This document shows, piece by piece, positions 1 through 13,700 of a DNA stretch of 64,000 nucleotides. A program made the translations under genes and the position numbers. This DNA is from Plutella xylostella. Lineage: Eukaryota > Arthropoda > Insecta > Lepidoptera > Plutellidae. Location: positions 4,278,001-4,342,000 of the forward strand of contig NC_064000.1 in assembly GCF_932276165.1 (NCBI RefSeq). Direction: 5' to 3'. Below the pieces are notes generated by a model that did not search any database, had not been told where the DNA came from, and worked only from the letters and a program-made list of their open reading frames with translations. The number at the start of each line of letters is the position of its first letter. Positions within the stretch are counted from its first letter, which is position 1.

Positions 1-1557
1 AAATTTAGAGAAATGGAAAAACTATAAATTATTTATTGTGTCGCCATTATCCTAAAAAATCATGGAGATTGGATAATATTTAGAAGTAGACCAACGTTTT
101 CTCTTTTTGTATGGACGAGCAAGTGCTATAAGTACTTCCCTCTTAATATACAATTTTTGGGGACCCTGTATAAATATTTTACGCAGTCAAGTTTGAATAA
201 GTGTCAAACAAATGAACACAAAACTTTGAAATCAAGCTTTCGTGTTCAAATTACTTAAATTAGGTTAATTTTTTCATCTTCGGTCAGGGAAATTTTTTGA
301 AACGGTCAGGGAAAGTCAGGGAAAAGTCAGGGAATTTTTTGGAGCATTCTGAGTGGACACCCTGATCAATCCATGACCTCATTCATAACTAACAATAGGT
401 TCTGTACAGAAAGTAATTCCATTGCACATTATTTATTTATCAATAAATACCACCATGATATAATGAAATAGCTCACTTATACATGTACATAACTATTCTA
501 TTCTGATTAATGTTACTGCATTCCCCAAGTGCCTATTTAATAAATTTATGTATTTTTTATAAATTCACATTTTGTTACAACACCTGCATTTATTGAGCAA
601 CCTTCAGAAATAATAACTATGGAAATTCACAATGTAATTCACTTAAATTTACTCTAATTACGTCACTGCACTGTCGGTACATATTACTGCCATGTTATAC
701 CAGTTCGTATGTAAATATGAGTTAGGCAGACATATGTCAATTGTAATTTTTCGGACACATCCGAAAACCAATATCTGCCTAGGCCTGAATCGAACCTGAG
801 ACACTTAACATAATATTCATTGTTATTAAGAACCGCACCATCCGATTGTCAATTACAATTCCTCACTCTTTTTACTTACCTAATACATTTTATCAGCTGC
901 ATCCTTACTCGATAATAAGTTTTAGTCACGCAGTAAAATACAGGATGTTATCATAAATATTTTGCTGTACATTTTTTGTGTTCAGCCACTCTATTCTATT
1001 CTATTATCTGTGGGAAGGGGATGACCCTTGAGGGAGGCATTTGTGCTAGGTCAAAACTGCCACCCGATCCGTTACGATCTAACCGACTATGGAGAAATTG
1101 AAGCTAAACCTTGGACCATTTCACACGTCTAGATGTGCTAAATCTAGATGCAGGCTTTCTCACCACTCCACAGGCCGAATTTCACTTACCAGCCAGAGTC
1201 CTGTATTGTTATAAATATTGCAAGCTTATCTAATAGTTTATCAATAAAGTATGAATCATGAGATGAGCCATTCTATAAGTATATTTTTTAATGGTGTTTC
1301 AGTCCGAATTTTAGTTAATTGTGTATTTACGTCTCAATAACATTCAATGTAATTTGAAAGTTTCAGAACAAACACTGTGTTAATTTATAAAATGCAAGGT
1401 AAACAGAAACTTAACAAGTAAAAAGAGCCTTCAATGGAAAAAAAAACCTTATGTTTAAAACCGTTTTTACAAGGGGGTGACTCGTGTGGTCATCAAAAAC
1501 AGCTTTTGCAAACCCTCGAAAAACCAAACACTACATATATTTTCATTTAATCTCCAG
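1..1557. other. intron or upstream sequence with repeat debris
   Basis: No coding exon is visible. At 283-345 a TCAGGGAA motif is repeated several times. A degraded tRNA-like SINE head lies at 715-865 on the minus strand. Positions 985-1200 resemble a retroelement remnant next to a TATTC microsatellite. Because the first exon found enters in mid-codon, this stretch is probably part of an anillin intron. Confidence 0.6.
715..865 (-). mobile_element. degraded tRNA-derived SINE head
   Basis: On the minus strand the sequence contains GGATGGTGCGGTT (A-box-like) followed about 45 bases on by GGTTCGATTC (B box). The cloverleaf is not intact, so this is read as SINE debris and not a tRNA gene. Confidence 0.45.
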
Positions 1558-1748
1558 ACAAAGCTGACCTCTCGTCGCCCATCCACCGTACGGAGCAGGA
1601 GTTCAGCTCGGCCACGCCGCCCGCCACGGAGTTCGAGAAGCAGACGCCGCGGCCGCGCCCCCCCGCCGAGGGCAAGAGGAAGTTCGGCCGCCTCGCCGCG
1701 CTGGCCGACCAGATCAACAACTGGGAGGACGACCTGACCCACCATGGG
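1558..1748 (+). CDS. scra: anillin exon a (NNWEDD region)
   Basis: The acceptor is ATCTCCAG before 1558 and the donor is GGG|GTGAGT. The exon enters with two bases of a split codon and leaves in phase 0. It encodes a proline-rich stretch followed by FGRLAALADQINNWEDDL, the counterpart of the conserved LANLAATICSWEDD segment of vertebrate anillin. Its last 80 bases recur four times in the next 650 bases. Confidence 0.88.
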
Positions 1749-4700
1749 GTGAGTAGCTTATAATACTTCTTAAGTTTATAGCAGCCCACTGGATGCGGTC
1801 TATAGCTTTCCGCATCCAATCTTACCTTTCGCACTGGGAGGACGACTTGACCCACCACGGCGTGAGTAGCATTTACAATACTAGGTAATGAATGAATGAA
1901 TGTATTGAATGAACGAATTCATTGAATGATGGAAAGAGGAGTTTCGGCCGCCTCGCCGCGCTGGCCGACCAGATCAACAACTGGGAGGATGACTTGACCC
2001 ACCATGGCGTGAGTAGCTTATACTTCTTAAGTTCATTGCAGCCCTGGATGCGATCTATAGCTTTCCGCATCCAATCTTACCTTTCGCACTGGGAGGACGA
2101 CTTGACCCACCACGGCGTGAGTATAGCTTATACTTCTTCAGTCTGTAGCAGGCCACTAGATGCGATCTATAGATCTATAGCTTTCCGCATACAATCATTA
2201 TCTTTCGCAAGGCGTCACCGTCATCTAGCCGGATGGAGTCCTGCGCGTTAGCCTAGTCATTTAGAAGGAATTAATTAATAAATATGAATGAATTGAATGA
2301 ACGAATTCGTTGAATGATGGCAAGAGGAGGTTTGGCCGCCTCGCCGCGCTGGCCGACCAGATCAACAACTGGGAGGATGACTTGACCCACCATGGCGTAA
2401 GTAGCTTATATTTCTTCTTCAGTCTACAGGAGCCCACTGCTGGACGTAGGCCTTCCCTAAAGCACGCCACTGGATGCGTTGCCCTGGTCATCGTATAAGC
2501 TACATTGTAGCTGTTGTGTATGATAATACAATCTAATAAATGAATGTTTGTTGGTTTTCCAAACGCGTTAGGTCCCTCGCAAATCGAACCAGGAAATAGA
2601 TATTATGGACGTTGTCATTGTAACTGGTTGACTAACCCATTGATGGTATACGTAAGTCTGTGTATAAAATTGTTCATGATGATATACGTCAACATTCCTA
2701 TAATATAGCATAGGAACGTTACTACATTTTTCACAATAATAATATTTATAAACAAACAAAGAATGAAGTCATGAGTTCCTCGAGTATCTTAACATTGTTA
2801 CCTCATTTGCAATACCGCATTCTAACATAGCAGTCATCCTGCTTTCTTATTCTATTTAGCTTACCCCTTTTGGTTATATCAGTAAAAATTTCAAGTGTAG
2901 ATATAAAAATCGTAATCAAAATGAAATACGTAAAAGCGCCAGAATTTACGAAAAATGAGCTTCAATTTATATCTGTAAACATAGTGGGTGAAGTGATAAA
3001 ACAAAATGGACAAACGGGCTTTTTTAGACAAGTATGTACATAATTTATGATTGTACAACAGTGTTGTGTGTGTAAAAATGTGCTATGTACTGGCCGGCCG
3101 TAGTCATTTTCATTTTATTTATTTACTAGCTGTGCCCGCGAACTTCGCTTTGCATTAAAAAGTTTTCCCGTGGGGATTCCGGGATAAAAAGTAGCCTATG
3201 TTCTTTCTCAGGGTCTAGACCATATGTATACGAAATTTCATTCAAAACCGTCTAGTAGTTTTGGCGTGAAAGAGTAACAGACAGACAGACACAGTTACTT
3301 TCGCATTTATAATATTAAGTTAGGATTTCATTCAAAAGTAATTTTGGCGTGAAAAAGTACCTAACAAACAGACAGACACACACAATTACTTTCGCATTTA
3401 TAATATTAGTTAGGATAATGCGCGCGTAAGAAACATAAATAAATAGTTGAATGTGGTGACTGTCAAGTCATGGTAAGCGTTCGGGGTGAGATTTCATCAG
3501 TGCTCGCTGAATTTAAAATGAAAGCTGTATCAGATATACAAAACAACATCTGTACGATCAGCATCAAAAGTAACTCTTTTGTGCCTTGACAACCGGTCAG
3601 TGTTTGAATGAATTGACAGTTTGTTACTTTGAAAATGTACAAATATGTAGGTACCTATAGGTACTACTAAAGAAGCTGACTGTACCAGTACCCCTGTTTT
3701 ATACCATAATCACATCTCATCATCAGCAGCCCAATGCTAGACGTAGGCCTCTCCAAAAGCACGCCACTGGATGCGATCTTTAGCTTACCGCATCCAATCA
3801 TATCCAGCCACCTTTCGCAAGTCGTCATCGCATCGTAGCCTCCACTCCAGAACACGTTTACCCATCGGTCATCTGTTCTTCGACAGATGTTATAGATTTT
3901 TAAGTTTACTAACTCGGTGAGCTATACCCGTGACTTTAGATCTCTGTCGGATTACTTCGTTCCGGATGCGATCTTTCAGAGAGACTCCAAGCATAACTCT
4001 TTCCATAGCTCGCTGGGCATAATCACATCTAATAGTAATAATCTCTTTCTCCGCAGCAACCGGAGCCGACTAAAAAGAACAACAAAGACACGAAGGCCGA
4101 GTCTCCCACTCTCGACGTGTCCATACATTCCCTAAACGACATCAACAAGGTGCTACAGACAACGACTAAGTGTAAAGAGGTTGGTTATGTTATTTATTAT
4201 TAACTTCAAATACTGATGTCGATTCTGAAGACACAAAATTTAATTTTAGCAATGTCAAATTATGAACTTTGCCATTAGAAAAAGCGATTTCATTAGAATT
4301 TATGGTTTTGACAGTACTTAAATTAGAATTCCTGCCTTCAAAATCGACATCAGTGTGTTGTTGTTTAGTACAGCCATTTTTCCGGCTTTGCCCCACCCAA
4401 ATATACTGGTACCTCTATGTTCTCTCCAAAAATACACATGGTCCACGCCGACCCTTACTTTACGTAAACTGTACAAATAGTGCAGTAGGCCTAGTACTGG
4501 TTGTTTATAATATTTGCATTGACTGGATAGTTATCATTCTCTCGCATACAAAGTGGCGACTCTAACGAGAACTATCATGTTTTTTTTTACACAAAATGCA
4601 GCATACTGTAGATGCGAGTTTATAGTTTACAGCAAAAAACGAAAAAGTTACTATTATTTTTCTATGTCATCTGCATTTATAAATCTCTCAAAAGTTTCGG

Positions 4701-7700
4701 AATTGCCTCCGCTAGAGGCGCCACTTAATATGCGAGAAAACTTTATCGTTTTTGTACAGGTACTGCACATATTTGTAGTTAAAACTGTAGTCATAAATAC
4801 TTATAAACTAACCCCTTATTCATAGAAAAGTTGTAGGACGTTTTAGCTATTGAACTGTTTAGTCCCTCTCTATCAAGGAACATTGTTCCATGAAAAAGAG
4901 GGTAAGGGAGGTAGAGTTTTACCATTTAGAATACAGTGTTAACTTCAACGATACAAGATAGACTTTTAATTTTGTCTTATTTAGCAGGATTCAACCTGTT
5001 AAAATATCATTCCTGTCAAATAATATAGCCAAGCTTAAATGCAGTTATTCCTATTGTTACAGAGCACAAAACCGGTCAACTCTCACACATATACTAAACC
5101 ATCCAACGATGTTCACCTACTGAACAGAAAAGTTATAGCAGAACTGGTAAGTACCTAGATGATAAGTTAATTCCCACAGCGACAGCTAGATGGCGATTCA
5201 ACAGTTTCATTTATTTGTGTTAAAAGTGGAGATTTCATCAAATATTTCAGAGAAGCAGATTTATTACTAATACTTTAATAATTCTTAAAAAACATTGCAG
5301 TTTATTCATTATATTTTTGTGATCAGAAAAGTAATTGAAACAAAATGTATATCTATGCAGCAAAAGGATATGCTTTTTTTCTAGCATAAAAAATATTCCT
5401 TCATAAAAAACGTAATTTGATTACATTTAATCCAAGTACTTTAATTATTGGATTTTAATGCATATTTTTTCTGTGAAAATTTGAATCACTTAAAACCATA
5501 AGTGATAAAAAATGCAAGGATGTTTTATAATTATGTTATTTTGGGTAAGTATAAACACTTCTTTTTATTAATACAGTTATTTGTTCATAAGATTCACAAG
5601 TCAATGTTTCTGATATTTACTTTTAAACAATATTTCCAGGGAACAGTGATATGGCTTATTAATCTTCTGTAGCCTAATACCATAGACTATTATACAGGTG
5701 TAGCAAAATTGGTATTCTAATCCCAAAGGGGGTGACTCGGGCGGTCATCCTGCTCAACTTTTGTTCGCGAATTTCCAGTTAAATGTCAAGTCTAACAAAA
5801 CGACCCCCTCAGTCACCCTCACTCCCTTTCGGCTTAGCTTTTTGCAACACCCTGTATATGTAAGGAAGAGACAAAAGATATCGCGCGCGCGACTAACATA
5901 CCCCGCCTCCTCCTATGATTGGGTAAAATGGTGTTATATAATTCCTTTTTAATTACTTTAAAGTAATTTTATCTTTATTAATACCTTTTAACGCAGAGTT
6001 TCTGTAGTTGCATTATATCTTCTAAATCACTATTCTTTGTATGGTTATGGTGAAGGTATCCGAATATAAAATATACTGTTGCGGATTTTGTTATGAAGAA
6101 GTTGCATCTAGGGTTAATGTCGGTAAAATGAAGTCCCTGCGACCACTATCGATTTGGCCATCCACTAAGTACAAACAAAAACATAATACTATTGCTATGA
6201 GGTCCCAGTGCCTGCTGCATGGCACCTATATCCTATATCGACGTAGATCATCTTCATTACACGGAGAATCGTGTCAAACGTGATGATGTGATTGATGATA
6301 AATGATACCTAAGTATATTTACGTCGGTTAAATATGTATCATACACACAAAAATATCATATCATATGCTCAAAGCTGTGCTTACATTGTAACGCGTATTG
6401 AAAATATTACATTAATACATAATTATGAAAAACGCTATTCCTATCTGTGTCATTGTTGTCCAGTTCTATGTCTATACAGCTACGTCGGCAGCTGTGACCT
6501 TGAACTGGCGTCATCGAATTTGCGTATCATTCGGCAAACCACGGCCCTATCTCGCTACGTGACAATGTTTACTAACACAGAAAAACTGTGGAGAGTATTA
6601 TGTATCGGACGAATATACGTGTATCGCAGGTTTTCCCTTATTCTGAGAATTGAAGATTCGGTAGAAGATTATATTGGTGCTTATGTTGCCGTCGCCGTCT
6701 TCGGTTGGGTTTTTTTTCTATTGTAGGTATCTCTCCATTTTGCTACCCGCTTATTGTTTGGTTCAAGTGGACAGCACTGAACCCTACTATGAACCTATGT
6801 TAATAATGAACTGATGGTTTAAATTATTTTAAACAAAATAGAGGTCAGAGCCTAACATATTTTTGTCTTCTTTGATCAATTTCTCATACGTGGATAATGT
6901 TTCTTTTCTGATTCTACATAATATATCTGAATTTAAAATTTACAATACCAATGTGAATCTAAATGTACAAGTTTTTAAAACTAAATAGCCGTCTATTTAA
7001 CTCCCTGTTCCGTAGCTTGGCTGCTAATAATGCGGCCCGTATAGTAAACAATTTGATGGCGCACCCGCATAGAATACGTAACGACAATCTCATTGACATC
7101 GCGGGATAGTTTCTAATGCAGCCCCTGCACCATTTTATCAATTATTTAATATAAATATTTGCTTATTAGCTACCTATGTAGTGAAATAATTTTCATAAAA
7201 ATAGGTCAAAATTTTGTTTAAGTGAATATTAAAATGAATGCTATCACTATTGCTGAAATAGCCATATTTAAACCACTGATCAGACCTTAAAAATATATTT
7301 ATATTTATTAAGTTTATTTCTTATGTGTTAATTATTACCTATAAATCACGGATACCATTAGGTAAGCTTAACCCGAACACTGTTCAAGACAAAAGTATTT
7401 TTCTCTTTGCCTTACAAAATAGCATAAAAAGTATTTTTCTCTTTGGTCATAAACTTTTTAATATTTTAAACAAAGCCACACACACATTATTAGCCACAAT
7501 ACATTTTACGAGTTCCTATATTATTTGGGATTTTACGACCCCTTTTTTGACAGACGTTTTCGTCTTAAACAGTTCAGGTATAACATTTGTATACTGGAGT
7601 TCGTTGGCATCATCAACCATTATCCAGGTTTTAACTTCCACATTAACCTTAAATTTACTAATAAATGCTTACGTATTAACTAAATAGTGTATAAATACAT

Positions 7701-10700
7701 TGCAAATGAAAAAGCGAAGTTCGAAAGAATAAATGGAAGCGAACTCATAGCCATAAAATATTTATTTTAGCCATCTTTTGATTGATGTGTAAATAATGAT
7801 TTAAACTGCTAATATTTGTTAAAGTTTACCCTCGCACACGACGCGAAAAGCTGTAGCAAATTAGTTTTGCATTTTCATTTAAAAATATACCTACATTTAA
7901 GTAGTCATACTGAACCCAATCCTAAAAGTCCTAAATCTCATCCCACACCTCCGTGCCCCAAAGCAGACTCATAAAATCAGCCATGGGGACATGGATTTTT
8001 GTTATACAGGGTGAACAATCCCAAGGTCGCCCGGAGGTAGTAAAACAAGTATATTATATTCAATTGACACAGTTTATATACCTACGACCAAAACCTGCCC
8101 ATTCCGCGATGTAGAAAATGTCTCACTCAATAACACCCTCTGTCCAGGTTTTCAGTACTAAATACATTAAATAGGCCATAGATATGTCACATATAAATAG
8201 TTAATACACACAAATTCCTAATAGGTTACATTTTATCCTAATAGAGGCCGGCACCAGCACCTCTGATCGCTATTGAACACAGGGGACATTCTGAACAACT
8301 TTTGTTCTTACGAGTTTTGTAAATTTGTAAAAAAAAAGCTCACTAAAGGTTGTATTTTTGCAACACACTGTATATTTTGCTGAACCTTTTGGTAATTGCA
8401 CTGTGCTGGCTGGCTTTTGTCTTTGCGGTTGGGCCGGCCGTAAACACGGCCCACTGTTATGGTCCATTTAAATATTTTTAGTCATGGAAAGAATAGGTCT
8501 TAACCCATTCTTTGTCGCTGTACTTACTCAATTATGCATATTATTTTAAGGTACGGGTATTTAGAGGTAGGTTCTGAAAATGGCAATAAGAGGTCGTGAA
8601 ACGTGGCAGTTTTGGGAAAAGCGGTTTCAAACAGAAGTTTTTTTTTCGTAAAGTTACCTATGCTTGCGTTGAACCTTAAATTCTGTATGCTGAAGTGGCT
8701 GAGGGCCGGTCATATCTGCCGAAGATCCGATGACCGATAGTGTAGACGGATTCTTGATTCGATACCACACGCAGGCAAGCATAGTGTGGGGACACCCTCT
8801 AATCCGCTGGACCGGGGCGGCCTTTGGCACCTTAGACAAGTAAAACATATTCCTGATGATAAGTACCTACCGATGATTCTGAAATAATAGTTACTCAAAC
8901 AGGAAAATTGTTCATGATACGTGAAGCGGACTGTACGCAACTAAACATTCATGGTGTTCGTAACCGCAGGCATGACCGCAAAAATAACTCCGACCCTTTA
9001 TTTTGACACTTCAGCATAAGCCACAAGACAAACTACGGTGTTATATTTCGCAGACACAGCACAGGTTAATCTTATGCAGTGACTTAAAGTACCTATCAGA
9101 CACGTTTACAAAGTGTGATTTTTTTCTTAAGAATTTCAAGAAATACAGGTTTTAGCTTTTGTATCCTAGAACCAATCTGTTACCCTAGAAAATAACCGTA
9201 GGGTGAGTTCTGGGAAACGTCTCTCCTATAATTTACCCATAACTATGAATTATTCAATGACGTATTTGCATACGCCATAGCCAATTCGATTTCATTGAAT
9301 CAATCTAATCAGTAATCATAGATTAGTAGGAAAGCCGTATGCGCCGGCACCATAGGTATTGCTATTGGTACTTATACGTTTGACAAGTACGTGTTGCTAA
9401 GGTTGCACTAGACACCGTTGTGGGCTTGCTTGGGGACCAAGATTTAAGCTTTAGCGATTACCTGGGTTTAGTGGAAAAGGTTAGCTCAAAAACTTGGTGC
9501 AATGTAAAAATTACGACCAAAATAAGAAAACCGAGGAAGATTTATATTCAAAAATCAAAATCAAAACTATTTTTTACTCTTATTTACAAAACTATTTATT
9601 ACTTAAGCAATTTTGACCGTCTAGGGACCCCATTAACAAAAAATTATAGGTATAGGTTCTTGCGGTATCTCCATTTAATAAAATTAAATATGATAAGCAC
9701 CGCTGTTTCGCTGTTTGCTAAATATTTTAGAAGGATTAATAATCACAATATTTATCAGTCGCTGGCTGTCCAGATTCTTATCGCTCGTACCAAACCCTGT
9801 CCGGAGTTATGGCACGAGTGGGAATCCAGCTGTCAATCTTCTCCTGTAATGGAGCTGGCTGATTGGTCGCTGCCATATTGGATTGCATCCCTTTTACGAT
9901 GCGTATGCGCATGGTATTTCAATAATTGTGAACCCAAACTGTGTGACCATATTTGTCTATACTTCGTTTCTAACACTTATGTATCAATATTTGAGGAATT
10001 AAATAAAAAATAAACGCATCTTTCATTCGAAAATAAAATGTGCGATTATGTATTGTCAAAAAACGTACGCGCGACGGATTCAACTTCTTTCCTCTGAATT
10101 GGGAGATTGTAAGTGGTCAGTCGTAAAAACTTGAGAGATGAGTCAATCGATGTTATTATTGAGGTCGGCAGTGTTGATAACGTTCGTGAAAATGCGTCAG
10201 TTGACTCGTCATCATTATCATCATAAATAGGTAATAATAATTATTATTACCGTCATCATTCGTTTGTGGTTACTATATTATTAATACTCATTTCGTCATT
10301 TTAAAATAAAATACCTACATACCAAGTATGGGTAACAGCGGTAGGTAACCATTCATAAAAATGGCATTTAATACTTTTAAAAAGGACGGATTTTATGCTC
10401 GTCTTTAATTTTTTTTTTATTTTATTTTTTATTTTTTTTTTTTTAATTTATTAACAAACACATATTAGTACATATAATTAACAGTATACAACACCAATTA
10501 AGGATATACTTCTATTAACAGAAAAGTTTTTCTTTCTATCAGAGATCTTTCTGCAAAATCGAATTTAAATAGTAAGAATAAATGTTTTCTTTCTTTATAT
10601 CAAAACCTCAGCTTCCGTTGCAGTGGAGTCGTACAACAAACAGCATATTTCAAAATACCCGCGTATCTCAGAACTAGATCTCGCGTGAAGTGCCGACGGT

Positions 10701-13700
10701 GGCTGTTAAAATGTCATCAGCCTTTTTGTACTCTGACGCTGGAAATAGTTGTGCATGCGGATATGGCACCGGGAGTAATGAGTAGGTGAATGTTATTTAC
10801 CTACCTTGTTTTGTGTTATATCTGCCGAAAAACTACCGCTTTTTGAGGTAGAAGCTCATGTTTTGCCGGAATAAAATCGATCCATTCTATGCAATAATTT
10901 CATCATAATTACCTACTTAATACAATATTACTCACATTATAAAAGAATAAAGATAGTTTTTTTTATAAAAACTTATATTAACTTCATCGTCTTATCATAA
11001 TAATAATAATCTGTCTACTTACATTATGCGGGACACCCAGGTTTCACACCTCCACCTAGTGGTGCAATGAGGAAGCTTCCAAAAATAAACGTCCAAGAAA
11101 CTCGTAAACGCTAGGATTTATCGACTTTTTACAACCCCGTTAAAGATAATCCTAGTTGCACTGCCCTTTGTGTCGCAATGCTGTGGGCTGTTGTGTTTGC
11201 TTACATTTAGTTTTTGTGATTATTATATCTGAGAATAGATTTGCTGACTAAATATAATACCTACGAGATAATAAACTCCTTTACTTTATCATCATCATTT
11301 GAAAAAAAAGAAACTTACCATAAATAGGTAGGTACCGTCCTAAAGTTCCTGATATTAGTCTTACGTATGGATACAAAATGGGCATATTTTTTAAGTTGTA
11401 GACATAAGCCTATTATTCTATTCATATTATGAAAAAAGCCTTCAAGCCATTAATAGCAGCACTTACAGTAAATGAGCATCGAAATAATTTATTAGATATC
11501 TATCTTCCCAGATTATATTGTAGGCATTCATGCGCATTACAGCCGCATCGAGGCGGCAATCCAACAAAATGGAATACGTTTACAGTTTCAATTGTTGTAA
11601 TAGCTCTTTGTAAACTTTCAACTCGTCCGGGTAACAGTTTGTTGAACCAAGTTTTTGCGGATTTGTTACCGGTCCGGCGGCGGCGTGCTCTCCAGCTTTT
11701 TATCCGGTCAAATTCTTTTGGCCTCTGTGCATCGTGTTTTTTGTGCCGTATTTCGTTGCTACGGGTAAATGTTCACAATATATTGTTCTTATTTTTACTA
11801 TTTCATTTTATTTATTTACCTTTTTCCTGTCAGTCTATCGCCCTACCTATCACTTTCTCCATGCACAACATCCAAGGTTAGCTGGAAGAAAATGCTGTTA
11901 GCATTAAGTTCGCCTATGTACATATTTATTATTGTGCAATAAAGAATTTAACAATAATATTTCAAGTTTCCTCACAAATGTCTATGTGTTTTATGTTCTG
12001 CTGTAAAGAGCTATTAAATACAGATTGACATCATTATATTAATACAATAATTAGTGTCTCCGTTTATGTATAGGACACCCGAGCATGGCCATGATGTTTG
12101 TCCGTGAAACTCACTATAAATTACTTTATTTATAAACAAAACTCAATGACAGAACCGTTAGAACATTAAAATGCCCATGTACCGACGTACTTACATAGAT
12201 AGAATTACAATACCTTTGTAAAACGATATCACAGATTTTCGGGGCCACACCGTTGCGTTCCTTATCTTGTTTTAAATCTTCGTACTGAATCATCTAAGAG
12301 TGTCGGTGTCAATACTATAAGAGCTGTATCGGGCTTTGTCGCTGCGTCAGCCGCCGCCCAGGGTCCGCCGGGCGTATATACAGGGTTATTGGTAAGTAGA
12401 CCAGATCCTTTCAGGAGGTGATAGAGGAAGGCATTTCCAGTCGATTGAACCCAATAATGCATTATGCGAAACTTAACCATTTCTAAAATATTTAATATTT
12501 AAGTTTATTTTAAATTTTTTGCAAAATTTTTATGCTTAAAACCGAAAATAAAAAAGCATACAAGATAATTCAATATCAAATCGATTAAGGTATCACAAAG
12601 ATATGGCCAAAACAACCAGCACAGGCGGACAAAATTCAACAGGAAAACTAACAAATAATGCACATTTGATTATTTTAATTAGTTTATTAAGGTTACTTAT
12701 GCAAAACAACCAAAAAATTATTGAAATGTGGCTAGTTTTTTTTTTATTTTCCATTTTAAGCGTAAAATTTTGGCAAAAAATTAAAAAAACCTTAAATATT
12801 AAATATCTTAGAAATGGTTAAGTTTCGGATAGTGCATTATTGGGTTCAATCGACTGGAAATGCCTTCATCTATCACCTCCTGAAAGGATCAGGTCTACTT
12901 ACCAATAACCCTGTATATGCCTAATATAGTAGTATACTATAACTTTATTACTGTACATAAAACGCTTAAGATAAAAATACAATATAAGGACGGGCTTATC
13001 GCTAAAAGCGATCCCTTCTAGGCCACCTAAAGATGCAGTTGATAGGTCACTGGAAGAGTCGGGATAATGGAATGTTAATTAGTTTTTGAATTTATTCGAT
13101 TCGTTACAAACATGCAGTATAATAATATTATGTACCCGCATAATAAGTATGATGAAAATGTCTTTATAAATATTGTAAAGGTATCCCAGATTATTTTTTA
13201 AAAGCCTGGCACGGGAATTAGGTACCTATATGCAGGACTCCAGTGAGACCCGAGTTTCCGTGTGGCCTGTTAAAGCCAATAAAGTTGTATTCGTAGGTAT
13301 ATTTTGACCACCCAAAATATAGTTATTAAGTGATCTAAATTGTTTAATGGATTTTTATTGAATTAGCTGAGCTTATAAGGGAAAGTTAGCTACTAAGATA
13401 CTAGTAAATTTCGGTAAAATGATTCCATGCCATCAACAAACAAACTTAGCGCGGGACGCCCTCTGAGCCACAGGACTGACGACCTTAAAGCAGGCTACGG
13501 CTAGTGCCTAGGTGGGGAAAGTCGAGGTCAAAATATTTTGGTGCTCCTTGGGATAGAGTTATGACCACCAGTGGACGATTATTGGCTGGTAATATTGTAT
13601 TGAACTCAACTTGCATTAGGCCTGGGCCTGGCTAAATGACATCAGTCATAAATTCATCACATCATTGGAATAGGCGCATACATATGTATACATGTACCTA

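Noticed and set aside
6334..6726. 130-codon open frame
   Set aside because: No homology I recognise, no splice context, and low-complexity AT-rich codons.
9420..10013. 197-codon plus-strand open frame
   Set aside because: Begins with GTG and not ATG, has AT-driven composition and no domain, and starts within simple sequence; probably chance or transposon debris.
11429..11881. 150-codon open frame
   Set aside because: Runs into a retroelement tail, has no recognisable domain, and is composition-typical of intron.
12262..12821. Open frames of 72 codons on both strands
   Set aside because: Products of a palindromic MITE.
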